Assembly (NCBI GenBank): GCA_964019135.1
Contig: OZ025263.1
Location: forward strand, 22,381,639-22,445,638
Origin: Arenicola marina
Taxonomy: Eukaryota; Annelida; Polychaeta; Arenicolidae
Direction: 5' to 3'
Length of the DNA stretch: 64,000 bases
The first letter of the stretch is position 1. Each line of letters opens with the position of its first letter. The translations under genes were made by a program, and so were the position numbers. The notes under the pieces are model-generated. The model was not told the origin of the DNA, made no database searches, and saw only the letters and a program-made list of their open reading frames with translations. This document shows, piece after piece, positions 47,901 to 61,084 of this stretch.

Positions 47901-50900
47901 TTTTTTTTTATAATATTATGAAAAATAGTTATAATATTATTGGTCTAAAAAAAGTATATAATGACAAATTTATATTACATTTATTACTATATGTGTTATT
48001 GTGATTATCAGACGAGGGTGAGCTGAAGGATCTGCTCCCCACGAACCTGTTGCCGGACGATGACACTGATATCATGGACATCCTGGGGGAGGACCTGTCC
48101 AAGGATGCCGAGGACATGGTCGGCCCCCCGGAGCCCGTGGGGGTCGAGATCGCAGCCCCCGGGGTGGCGGCCGGCGGCGGGGCGGGACCCCCCAAGGCGC
48201 CGGACCAAGCCGACCAGCTGGATAACCTGGATCACATGTTGAATCCGTCTATCTCGGATGTGGATCACATCCTCTCTCGGGAACTGGCTCAGATCGACAG
48301 CAAGACTATCGAGGATGTCTTCAAGGGGGTTCTGACGTCAGACCAACCTGTGGGACCCAACCCCGGGGCCGGTTGGTAGAACATAAGTTTTATACTTAAA
48401 TCTTCAATGCATAGAGGGGCTGGCCCGGTCACTCAGTGGGTTAGAGCGCTCGCCTTGAGTGCTCTGGCCACCTGAGAGCCTAACGGCACGTGGATCGGTG
48501 GTCCGAGCTCCGCTGTGGCCATGTCTGTGTGGTCGCAGGATAAAGATCCCATGTGTCTTTCTTCGCAAGGAGTAGAGGGTTACCCCGGGGGACAAATCTC
48601 TATTCTCCCTTCCTTCTGCCGTTGACGCGATATGTCCAAAAAGTGGTTCAAGCTTCCTTAATATACAATCAACCAAAAAATCAATGCAGAGTAGTTGCTT
48701 AATAGCTATATGTAAAGTAATTCCTATAGCCATAGGTACATATTTATATATACTCAAATCTTCAGAGCAGTTGATTAAAAGTATTGCAATAATGTGGTGT
48801 CGCCTACATGTACATCTATATAATATATATAGATTAATATTAATATATAAATATAATGATATTGGAGATAAGAATGGTTTTATTTCATTATGAACCTATA
48901 AGATGAACATGGACAGTGATTTATCATGCATAGTACTTATGCATAGCTGATGTTAGCTCTGGAGAAGGTTGTAATATGTCAAATGTTGCCCCCCCCCTCC
49001 CCCCCCCCATCAGCTGGAGACGCCCACTTTGGCCTGCTGCCCAGTCCTACCCTGCCACCCCAACACCACCCTGTGCTGGGGCCCCAAGGTCACCCTCCGC
49101 CGAGCATGCCAGGGCCGCACCCCCCAGGGCACCCCCAAGGGCGTCCCCAAGGGCACCCCCAAGGTCACCCACAAGGTCACCCCCAAGGGCACCCCCAAGG
49201 GCATCCCCAAGGGCACGCTCCGCTTCCCGGCGACAGCCAAGGTCAAGGTTACGTGCACCGAGACGGCCCGCCTAGCAGCAGTATGGCTCCTTTCACGATG
49301 ACATCTCAGGCGCCAGCGATGTCTGTCGGGGACTTCCAGGGGTGAGATATACTTTAATAATAACACTTACCATGTTAAAAACTTGTCGGCCCTTACGTCA
49401 TAGCCGCTGAATACAGGTTGTATAATGTATTCTTGACTCTGGTCTAACCTGAGTAGCGATTGAAGTTGCTTCCCACCCAGGCTGCGTGAATTGCTCCCCA
49501 AAAGTGGTTAAACCGTCCTGAATATACAACCAGCCAACCTGAAGCGGATATCCTTTCAGTCTTAGAGTGCAGGAGCAACATGATATTATGGTCGTATGAT
49601 AACATGTCATTGTCATTGAAATGATCCTATGTTGTCAGGATGCCGTACGGGGCGGAGGCGGGCGCCCCTCCCCCGTGGGCCGGGCCCCAGGGCCCCCTGC
49701 GGCCGCCGGGCGAGGAGGGTGAGCCCGAGCCGCTCTCCTACAACAAGCGGAGCATGCAGAAGTGGGAGAAGGACGAGGCGCTGGGCGAGCACGCCACCAT
49801 CTCCCCGGTCCTCTACGCCAACCTCGAGCACCGCGAGCTCAAGGTCCAGTACCCAGGTGAGGACGTGAGCCCCACCATCGCCCGCCACCCCGCCCGCTCT
49901 TTGTTACGTCATCATGTTTTTTTTGACGTCATCAACGGCTTCGTGACCTCATCAAGGGCTTCGTGACGTCATCATGGGCTTCGTGACGTCATCAAGGTCT
50001 TCGTGACGTCACCCAGTTCTTCTTGACGTCACCCAGTCCTTCGTGACGTCACCTAGTTCTTCGTGACGTCATCCAGTACTTCGTCACGTCACCCAGTTCT
50101 TCGTGACGTCATCCAGTACTTCGTGACGTTTCTCTCTGATGTCATTTCTTTATAAACTCTCAGTGGGCGCTTCAATTCGCTCTGTGTAGTCGGCAAGGGG
50201 TCGGTGTGACATCATCAATGGGTTTCGTGACGTCATTAAGTGTTTAGTAAACTCCTTACTAATTTATTTAAGCTGGTATGCTTCAGTATCTCTCTGCGTG
50301 GAAACTTTATGCATTACTTCACATGAGTTGCCAATGTTGTGCCTTTATTAACCCTCACAGACTGGCAGGAGCGTTCTAAACAGATAGCCAAGCTGTGGAG
50401 GAAGCTACCTACGGACCAAAAGGCGCCTTACTTGGTGAGTATTTCTTCCCTGTAGTTCGCCACGTCGCGCCTCGCCACCCTTAGACCCAGGCTCTCATCG
50501 TGTGGCCGCCACGCCTCGCCTCCCCACCCTCAGACCCAGGCTCTCATCGTGTGGCCGCCACGCCTCGCCTCCCCACCCTCAGACCCAGGCCCTCATCGTG
50601 TGGCCGCCACGCCACGCCACGTCTCCCAACCCTCAGACCCAGGCTCTCATCGTGTGGCCGCCACGCCTTGCCTCCCCACCCTCAGACCCAGGCCCTCAGC
50701 GTGTGGCCGCCACGCCACGCCACGTCTCCCCACCCTCAGACCCAGGCTATCGTCATGTGGCCGCCACGGCACGCCTCCCCACCCTCAGACCCAGGCTCTC
50801 ATCGTGTGGCCGCCACGCCTCGCCTCCCCACCCTCAGACCCAGGTTCTTATCGTGTGGCCGCCACGCCTCGCCTCCCCACCCTCAGACCCAGGCTCTCAT

Positions 50901-53900
50901 CGTGTGGCCGCCACGCCTCGCCTCCGCACCCTCAGACCTAGGCTCTCATCGTGTGGCCGCCACGCCACGCCACGCCTCCCCACCCTCAGACCTAGGCTCT
51001 CATCGTGTGGCCGCCACGCCACGCCACGCCTCCCCACCCTCAGACCCAGGCTCTCATCGTGTGGCCGCCACGCCACGCCACGCCTCACCTCCCCACCCTC
51101 AGACCCAGGCTCTCATCGTGTGGCCGCTACGCCACGCCACGCCTCCCCACCCTCAGACCCAGGCTCTCATTGTGTGGCCGCCACGCCGCGCCTCCCCACC
51201 CTCAGACCCAGGCTCTCATCGTGTGGCCGCAACGCCACGCCACGCCTCCCCACCCTCAGACCCAGGCTTTCATCGTGTGGCCGCCACACCACGCCTCCCC
51301 ACCCTCAGACCCAGGCTCTCATCGTGTGGCCGCCACGCCACGCCTCCCCACCCTCAGACCCAGGCTCTCATCGTTTGGCCGCAACGCCACGCTTCCCCAC
51401 CCTCAGACCCAGGCTCTCATCGTTTGGCCGCCACACCCCGCTTCCCCACCCTCAGACCCAGGCTCTCATCGTGTGGCCGCCACGCCACGCCTCCCCACCC
51501 TCAGACCCAGGCTCTCATCGTGTGGCCGCCACGCCACGCCACGCCTCCCCACCCTCAGACCCAGGCTCTCATCGTGTGGCCGCCACGCCACGCCTCCCCA
51601 CCTTCAGACCCAGGCTCTCATCGTGTGGCCGCCACGCCACGCCTCGCCTCCCCACCCTCAGACCCAGGTTCTTATCGTGTGGCCGCCACGCCTCGCCTCC
51701 CCACCCTCAGACCGAGGCTCTCATCGTGTGGCCGCCACGCCTCGCCTCCCCACCCTCAGACCTAGGCTCTCATCGTGTGGGCGCCACGCCTCGCCTCCCC
51801 ACCCTCAGACCTAGGCTCTCATCGTGTGGCCGCCACGCCTCGCCTCCCCACCCTCAGACCTAGGCTCTCATCGTGTGGCCGCCACGCCTCGCCTCCCCAC
51901 CCTCAGACCTAGGCTCTCATCGTGTGGCCGCCACGCCTCGCCTCCCCACCCTCAGACCTAGGCTCTCATCGTGTGGCCGCCACGCCTCGCCTCCCCACCC
52001 TCAGACCTAGGCTCTCATCGTGTGGCTGCCACGCCTCGCCTCCCCACCCTCAGACCTAGGCTCTCATCGTGTGGCTGCCACGCCTCGCCTCCCTACCCTC
52101 AGACCTAGGCTCTCATCGTGTGGCCGCCACGCCTCGCCTCCCCACCCTCAGACCTAGGCTCTCATCGTGTGGCCGCCACGCCTCGCCTCCCCACCCTCAG
52201 ACCTAGGCTCTCATCGTGTGGCCGCCACGCCTCGCCTCCCCACCCTCAGACCTAGGCTCTCATCGTGTGGCCGCCACGCCTCGCCTCCCCACCCTCAGAC
52301 CTAGGCTCTCATCGTGTGGCCGCCACGCCTCGCCTCCCCACCCTCAGACCTAGGCTCTCATCGTGTGGCCGCCACGCCTCGCCTCCCCACCCTCAGACCT
52401 AGGCTCTCATCGTGTGGCCGCCACGCCTCGCCTCCCCACCCTCAGACCTAGGCTCTCATCGTGTGGCCGCCACGCCTCGCCTCCCCACCCTCAGACCTAG
52501 GCTCTCATCGTGTGGCCGCCACGCCTCGCCTCCCCACCCTCAGACCTAGGCTCTCATCATGTGGCCGCCACGGCACGCCCCGCCTCCCCAGGTCTCAAAT
52601 GGGTTAATCGCCATTTCAGTGAAAACAGCCCCTGCCATAATTGGTTATGTAAAAGCTGATACACTACTTTCAGGCTACTACACAATGGCTCCCAGTTTGG
52701 TTTCCGTTACATATTTAAATTAAGTATCCATGATAATCGAATTTGGTTACCGTTGCTGATTCTTGCTCACGACGACAATAAGATTGATTTTGACTTTGAT
52801 TGTGTATGTATATAGACATTTGCGTGCTTATTGATATCTTCACGACTGACTTTGCCATCATTACTGAATGTTGTCTTGCTGAGTGTACTGTTGATTTTCA
52901 CAAGCAGTCTTGGCCGATGAGCTGTATAGAGTCTTACGTAGACTTAATTTGGCACTGACAACGAAATCTGCCAGTAGTGCGTTTTCACATGACAGTATTT
53001 CACTTGCTAATCGTAATTACCTTTTTTTTACCCGTAGCTTTTGTTAATTGCCTAATAATTCATTGATCATTTTTGGGTATTACATCGGTGCACCTAGTTA
53101 GTGTGTGTTGAATCAGTATTTAATGCTGCCAGGGCCTGTTTGTCCAGTATCAGAGCTCTACTTTTTCACGGCCCTCGCCTTGTATGCCTTCCCCACCGTC
53201 AGTATGTAGATCTGTAGTTGAGACTCCCCCCACCACCCACGCCTTTCTACCCACGGTATCCTCCTATCCAGCATTATAATCAGTTGCCAGTATATTATGT
53301 TACGCATTTGCCGTATTGCCTGAATTATTACATGAATATATATTATTACTGGTATGGTAAGTTTCTATCCAGCGCCCGAAAAAACATTCCATTCTTTTCC
53401 AGTCTTAAAGTCAGGTATGACTACCTGTATCTGTACATAGTTATCTAGGTGACGGGCGATTGAGGCAAAACCAAAGTGAAGCTCTGATAGGACACTTACA
53501 AAAATGCAACCCAAATGAGGTGCTAAGTTTGACTCATGTAATTAAGTCCCGACGAGGTTTTAACCCATTCTTGATATTGCCGTCTATGTAACCCCACGTT
53601 TATAGGCCAAAGCCCGAGACAACCGTGCTAGTAGCCGTCTTCAGAAGGCGCAGAAGGTAACCATGGTAACGCATCTGTCAACTAGGCCTCCCACGAGCAA
53701 CCAGATAATAACTTTGTGGGCAGATCTATTACGTTTTTTTTTTTTACTTTTGCAAACAATCTTGCTTGACATGTGGATTCCTTTGTGAATGTGCTTTTAC
53801 TTTTTCTTACTTCTCTAAGTATTAATTTTGTAATATTCCGGCTGGTTCTTTACTTACTTTTGTGCCTGGTATCTTGGAGTTTCGACAGCTGTACTGGCGA

Positions 53901-56900
53901 GAGAGCTATTTGTTTATAGACAGATTTATATATATGTACTCACCTTCTCTGTACTACGCACGGTTAACACTAATGAAGCCTTTTTTTCTGTACTTAATCG
54001 AATTTCCGACTTTTCGGACTCCATGGATGGGTGGTATTGTCGATACTACGGCTTCTACCGTCTTTTTGCCCATCCCCAAGTTCTGGTGTGTGCATGCAAC
54101 ATGCAATTCTTCCTTTGACTCAGTGATTATATGTTAACTCTACGTGTCTATACTTGCATGCCTAGTCGTTTTGTGTTGACATTTTCCTAAGCGCCAATTT
54201 GATTTGTGGTTCCTTGTTTTTCGTATTCCCCAAGTGCACGATGAATGGTAGAGGTTGTTGCTTTGTAGAATATGCAACAATGATTGGACTGCCTGCCAGG
54301 GATTGCGTGCCGACTAAAACCTGCTAAACACTCGCCGTCTGTTACCATTTGTCAAGAAGCTATGGCTATTGTTCTAACATCAATAGCGTGATTTTGATCG
54401 GGAAAGACCAAAAATCATTATGGAAAATCTTTTACAACTGATACCCTATGACCAAGCGCGCACTCACTGGCCGCATGCGGTTTACTTTACGTTTCCATAA
54501 CGCACCGTTCCATTTACCCTTCGCCCTTTCAGATTCTCCAGATAAAAAAAAAAAAATCGCGTCTTTTAACCTTGAGCTAACCTTGCACGGTTTACAGGAC
54601 GTTGTCAATAATGGAAGTCGGGTGTTTATTAAAAAATAAATAATTGGGGCGGAGTTGAATGCATGAGAAAACAACGCTAATTTTCTTAACGTTGTATATA
54701 CTTATCACTTGCCATAGTCTGTCTAAAGATGACGTATGTTTTGTTTAATTTTCGCGGTCGATATTTGGATACGGCAATACGAAGGAATTATATTGATGCC
54801 GGTTTATAGATACTCAAAACGTGTCATTAACTGCGATAACAAAGGTAGTCATATAACAGTGGAGTTTAACCAACGCTATAGTGTAACAGATGATCTTCTA
54901 TGGCGCATGGTGCGCCCTCTACAGGAAGAAAACCCTCGATGCCACGGGACGCCGACCAGGTTAGTCCTGGGGTACTTTGAATGATTACTTACTGTCGTGT
55001 ACTGTCTGTCTTTCTGCCAGGTTGAGCCGGGGAAGAAGCGCAAGTCGGATGCCACCAAGACCTCGGCCCAGGGGGGTGGCGGACTCCCCGGCCCAGGCGG
55101 CGTGCAGGGCGTCATGCCCCCGCCCGCCATGCTCCCCCTGCAGGGCCCGTCCCCCCAGGGGGCACAGAAGGGCGGAGGGACCCCCGAGCACCTACGTATG
55201 CCTGGAGGACAGGACCAGCTCGGTTTGTTAACATTATTACAGTCTTCGTTGTGAGGATAGACGATATGTATGGGATTATATGTTTCAGCTGTTAAGTCGA
55301 TGGCCGCACTACTTATAGTATTGTGAGCCATCTCCGTACAAAGACCACCTCTAACAGTGTAATATATACAAACCGTTCACTATAGTAATAGTCTGTTCAA
55401 AAGAACCGCATTTGTTACATCATATTTCATTTTCCCTCATAATGGGACCTTTTGGTTCAAATATGTGCGGAATATATATATTTACTAATTTTTTTTTTTT
55501 TTTTTTTGATTTACATCATATGTGGTACATACATACATATCACGATTTACATAAATACACCCGTTGCATATATTTGCATGTTTGTTGGGTTGTTGTTTTA
55601 AGATTACAACCACCTTCATCATATTACATATTATGTGTACAGGTTCATATGACATATTATGTGTACAGGTATGGGGTCCCAGCCCAGCACCCCGGGGGAG
55701 AACTCGTTGGCTGCACTGCCTGGGTCCCAGCCACACACGCCTGGCTCCGTGGAAGCCGGTACGTCAGCGGCAGAAAATATAGCATTCCCTAATATTACAA
55801 AAAACTAAACAAAATGCACTGATTTAATTTTTTTTCAATTATTTAAAAATCGTTTATTTAACGAGGTTTCCCTGAAGGGGATTGCCATCGAGCAGGGCCA
55901 CCTCAATTGTTTTTAATATGACATGACGTACGCTTGGTTGAGAATGGGTGCACTTCCTGGGGATTTCCCTCTTTCTCGTGTCTGTAGTCATTGGCTATTT
56001 CACAGTTGTATATTTAATACAAATTAGGTAGGTATTTTTATTATCTCCGTGACAAAGACATGTATCCAAATGAGGTAGTGTTTCTGAGTTAAGTGGCGGC
56101 GTTTGACCGGTGCTATGTGCTGTGGCGTGTTGTAGATGCGGGGACCCCGGAGGGTCGGCAGAGCAAATCAGGGCAGGACCATGACCCCTACGCCTTCCCC
56201 TCACCCACCCCCAAGGGGTCTGCCACCCAGTCCCCGACCACCCCCACGATGCCCCAGCGCCTGCCCCAGCGAGGGATGGACCCCTACGCCCAACCCCCAG
56301 GCACCCCTCACCCCGGCCACGTCAAGGGCGCGGGGCCTCTGGGCGGGGTGGGCAGCCAGTCGCAGAGCCCCTCCCTCAGCGGCAGCGCCCCCGGGACCCC
56401 CACGGAGATGTTCAAACAGCCGCTGTTCCCCCAGGGGGGCATGGGGGGCGTGGACCCCTACAGCCAGATACCAGGAACCCCCAGGACGGTCACCGCGGCG
56501 GAGATATGCGCCCAGCAGCAGCAGCAGCAGCAGTCTCAGCAGCAGCAGCCTCAGCACCAGGTTATGGTGCGCCCGCCAGGCAATATGCACCCGGATCCTT
56601 ACGGCCAGCCGCCGCACACCCCCAGGACCTCCCAGGGGCTGAACCCCTTTAACCGGCCCCCCCTGGGGGCCCAGCGGATGGTCAGCATGGAGGACCCCTA
56701 CGCTCAGCCGCCCCTGACCCCACACTCCGCCCCCATGGAGGGTTACGGGCCCCGCCCACCGCCGCCCGGGGTGGCCTACTCCAGCCCCCAGGGCCGGATG
56801 GCCGACCCCTTCGCCGCCGTCAGGGCCGCTGGGGGCCCCCCGCGTATGCAGAGCCCCGTCGACCCCTACGCTCACCCCCCGGGCACCCCATGCACCCCCA

Positions 56901-59900
56901 TCGGCCCGCAAGACCCCTTCGGGCAGCCGGTGCCCACCTCCCGGTCGGACCCCTACGCCATGCCGCCCAACACCCCCAGACCCCCCGGGCCGGCGGACCA
57001 GTATGTCCAGCCGCAACTCCCCCCGCGGGCAATGGGCAACGCCGACCCCTACGCCCAACACCCAGCAACGCCGCGACCCCCCAGGCCTGGGGACCCGTAC
57101 GCCCAACACCCTCCCACCCCGAGACCCCCGGGACCGGTGGACCCCTACGTCCAACACCCTCCCACCCCTAGACCCCCGGGGCCTAGTGACCCTTACGGCC
57201 AACCCGTGGCCACCCCGAGACCCCCAGTAGCCACCGACCCCTACGCCCAACACCCGGCCACCCCGAGACCCGCGGGGCCGGTTGACCCGTACGCTCAACC
57301 CCCGGCAACTCCGAGGTCCGCGGGGCCCACCGACCCCTACTCCCAGCCCCCGTCCACCCCGAGGTCGCTGCCCACCACCCCTACCGGGGAGATGACCCCG
57401 GAACTGCAGCAGATGATGGCGGCAGCCGGACCCCGACCCCCCGGAGTTGGACCCCACGGCCCAATGGTAAGCCCCCGTGTCAAGTGTCGCCATCTGGCGT
57501 ACCACGTGAGAGCTATCCGGTGCATAGACACCCAGCAGCGATCACCGTTCCTGGACCTGTGGAGGCCTATGGGTATTTTTCCTTATTTTCTTTTACACAT
57601 TTTTTACGCGTTTTCTTTTCGGGGCGAAAGCATGTTTGCGTGCACGATTGTCAACAGCGGACATTGGTTGTGAATAGGTCGTTTACGTTGTGTTTGCGGG
57701 AGAGTATCATTAATATTTGCATCTCATACATACTTTTGTATGTCTTCACCCCACGACGTGCAAACTCACCACCACAATTCCCCAACATGCATTAACCTTC
57801 ATATTTTGTTTAATTTGAAGGCAGTCGGATGATTTTCTTTACGCTCTCTCCCTTCTTCACCAACACCACCAGCATTTCAATTTAGCAATACTCACTTTTC
57901 TCCTATGGTGGGCTTCAGTGCCCCTGCCAATATTCCTGTCTTGGTGCAATACACGGTGTAAGAGATTGTCGACCCCCTTCTACCAGCCACAGCATGGCGG
58001 CTCACAAACTGTGGCATTATATAAGTTATCACTAGACCACACTCACCCTTCCATTAGGACTACAGCTAAGACACAACATGTTCCCAATGATCTCTTGACA
58101 TATTTCATTCTACTTTCTTCTCATAGCTTCCCCCTCTACCATGCGATATACATACTCGGATTAGCCATGCTTTTATCACACGCGTATTCTTATCGTGAGC
58201 GTGGACGCGTCTAACTGCATGTTCATGGAGTTGTTTATTTCTGGATCGGGTTATGTATAATACCTTTCGTAGTAATATTCGCTTATTATCGCCCTGGTTG
58301 CCCATTTTAACTACCTACTCTCACTATTGTGTTTACTTGCGCTAGCTGTTTTAACATGAATGTCTTTTTACTATACCATGTGACGGTTTCAGACTAATTG
58401 TGATGTAGTTTCTTCAACTAGTTTTACAGTTTTGACTTGTCATTTGCATTTTTTTTTTTACTTTCATTCTTTTTAAGTTTCCACGTAACTTGTATTTGTG
58501 TGCATAGTTTTAACTTTTTAGTGATTGGGAAAAGCTTGTCTTTTGTTTAACAATGTTGTAACTGTTTTAATGTATTGTTGGTCCTCAAGAGGGCGCCCTC
58601 TGGTCATAAGTCACGTGGTCTTATCACGTGACCTTGCTACATATAGCAGCGCTTGTTCCGCGGCTTCGAACAAACCGCAATTCCATTTTGATTTTAAAAA
58701 AATGATATATTATTCTATATCAGTGCTAACAGATCATTGCTGATTGCTAATAAGATCTGTTATTATTAAAATATTGCATAAGAGAACTTCCAAAAGAGAC
58801 ATAAACCTGCTACATGCAAACGAAAGGAGGCAATCTGAACGCCAAGCCCTGCTATATGTGTAGCACCCTGTGGGCGTCCTCGACCACTCCACGCCACCAC
58901 GCGGAGCCCTGCTTGGAATGTCGCCCTCCACTGGCAACTGACCTCACCTAACATGACCTGACCTACATTGTTTTGACATTTCCTTTGTTTTCCTTTGCCT
59001 TTTTCTCCCCCGCTCCTTCAAGTCGTCTTATTCTCTGTTTCGACGGCATGCCCCCTATGGTACATACCGGATCTGGCATATGGCCAACCAGACGGTGAGT
59101 AAGGTCAAGGTCGTTGGTTGCCATGGCAATGGGTGCGAGCGCCACCTAGCGAGAGGCTTGTTCACCACGTAAGCGACATGGTTTAACTTACGCATTGTTT
59201 TTTTTGCCGTTGGATTATATCTACACTTGTAGTTCTATTGCGATAACTATGTTGCTTTTTAGTCTGCCCCTTTTCACCTGCCCTCGATTGTGGAGACCGC
59301 TTTGGATGCCCTCAGTGGATGCTATGTGGAATCTGCGTGAAACAGTGTGGATCAAAATGATATCATTTTCAACTGAACACATGTGCAGCCTGCGACTGCT
59401 ATCAGTTATGACTTACCATCTAAATCCCGGAGATGGGATTTTCACTTGCACATTAACTACGTTATTGTTTAATGTACACATCTGTGCAACGCAAAGGCAC
59501 GTTATAATGGATGAGATTCCTTCTTTTTTTTAAACACTTTTTTTAGTGTCATTAGTTATTTATTTTAAATTTCTTTTTTTAGTTTATTTTATTCTTTCAT
59601 TACTTATTCGTTTAATTTATTTTGTAATAATTTATTGGTAATTTTTTTTCAAGATTCCTTGAATAAAGATATTTCTAAACAATAAGTTAACATACTTCAG
59701 CAATTAAATAATTTTTGTTTTTTTAATCTGTCAATTTCCGTAGCGTGTTAATATTGTCATTAGTATTAACTTTTGCCGTGTACACATGTACCAATAAATA
59801 AAAAAAAGGCCAAGATTGGTTGCTATAGGCACGGATGCAAAGGGGTACATAGTTTTTTTCGTCAAAGTGTGTGCTCCACAAAGCTTAATCATCACCCATG

Positions 59901-61013
59901 TTCGGAACCTGTTCTGGACTATGGCGGCTGCAATCACAGTTTCTCTAATTTCGTTGAGATAATTTGTTAAGGCAAAATCCGGCATGTAGCCACAGCGCTA
60001 TTCCCAATAATGATGTCGTAATATTTACTTCAATTTGATCTGTGTGCGTGACTAAAAATATATCGAAATTTGCCCTTGTCTTGCTCTTCCTCTGCATCAC
60101 CAGCTTTCCAATTCCTTTGTCAGATCATGTTATTGTCCCGCATATTGACCCATTGTGACGTCACAGATGAGTGGCGCGTTCCGCTGAATATGTAACGCAG
60201 TTCTAATTATACTCCGTGCCATAGAGTCCCCCGCCCCCTCAAACCCTCAAACTCAACACGTGGCTTCCTTTATATTATCCACCGACTTTCCTTGTCACAA
60301 CTAAGTTATTGAAAGCGGACAAAGCGATAGAATTTACCTTGATAATGTTACCTTTATAAATTATAAAAGAAAACATAATTTTGAAGACAAAGTGTCATTT
60401 TATTGTTATTTGTAATGTTTATGTTAATTTAAGGCAGAAAATATATTTCATTTTTTTAAATGTATGAGATTTTTTCACGAATAATAAGCTGACGAAATGT
60501 TGACAGCTGGATATGTTTAGATCTATATATATAATGCAATTTCAGAAAGGGACAGAAGTTAAGAAATTAGGATATTACCGGTTTTCTTAGGTTATTATAA
60601 ATAATATGTATGTTTTTGTTTTCTTGTTATACCGTGGCGTGGTGATTGTACCAAAGTTCCACGTAAATTGCCTTCTCTCCTGTGTTGGAGGCGCTCTATG
60701 GTTGTTACAATGTCTCTGCAATGCGGCGGCTTCAGGGGGAGCCGGAGAAGGGCAGCACAGACCTCCATCGCCAGCAGCTCCGCGAGCTACTGGCCAACAA
60801 ATCCAAACTCAACCAGGACAAGAAGAAACAGCAGAAAGAGGCGGAGAGATCCCAGCAGGAGCGTGGCGGTGGCGACCAGAGGGACCCCGCCACCGCCGGC
60901 GCCACTACCCCCACCCCTACCGCCAGCGCCACCGTCAGCGTCGCTGGGGGCGCCCCTGGTCAAATGCCGCTGCACCACTGGCCGGAAGAGGGGGCCGCCC
61001 CGCCCTCTACCCC

Positions 61014-61084
<71 letters not shown>

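Noticed and set aside
36664..48500. Possible tRNA genes (good A and B boxes at several places)
   Set aside because: Each is followed by a shared non-tRNA body and tail, some with target duplications, and anticodon stems do not fold well. They are SINEs.
50500..51863. Overlapping + strand ORFs of 421, 453 and 269 codons
   Set aside because: They are the three frames of the 49-bp minisatellite in intron 27. No family similarity, and the flanking exons splice around it in phase.
56201..57505. 434-codon minus-strand ORF
   Set aside because: Antisense shadow of the GC-rich, repetitive exon 31; the sense strand has clear KMT2C-type repeats.
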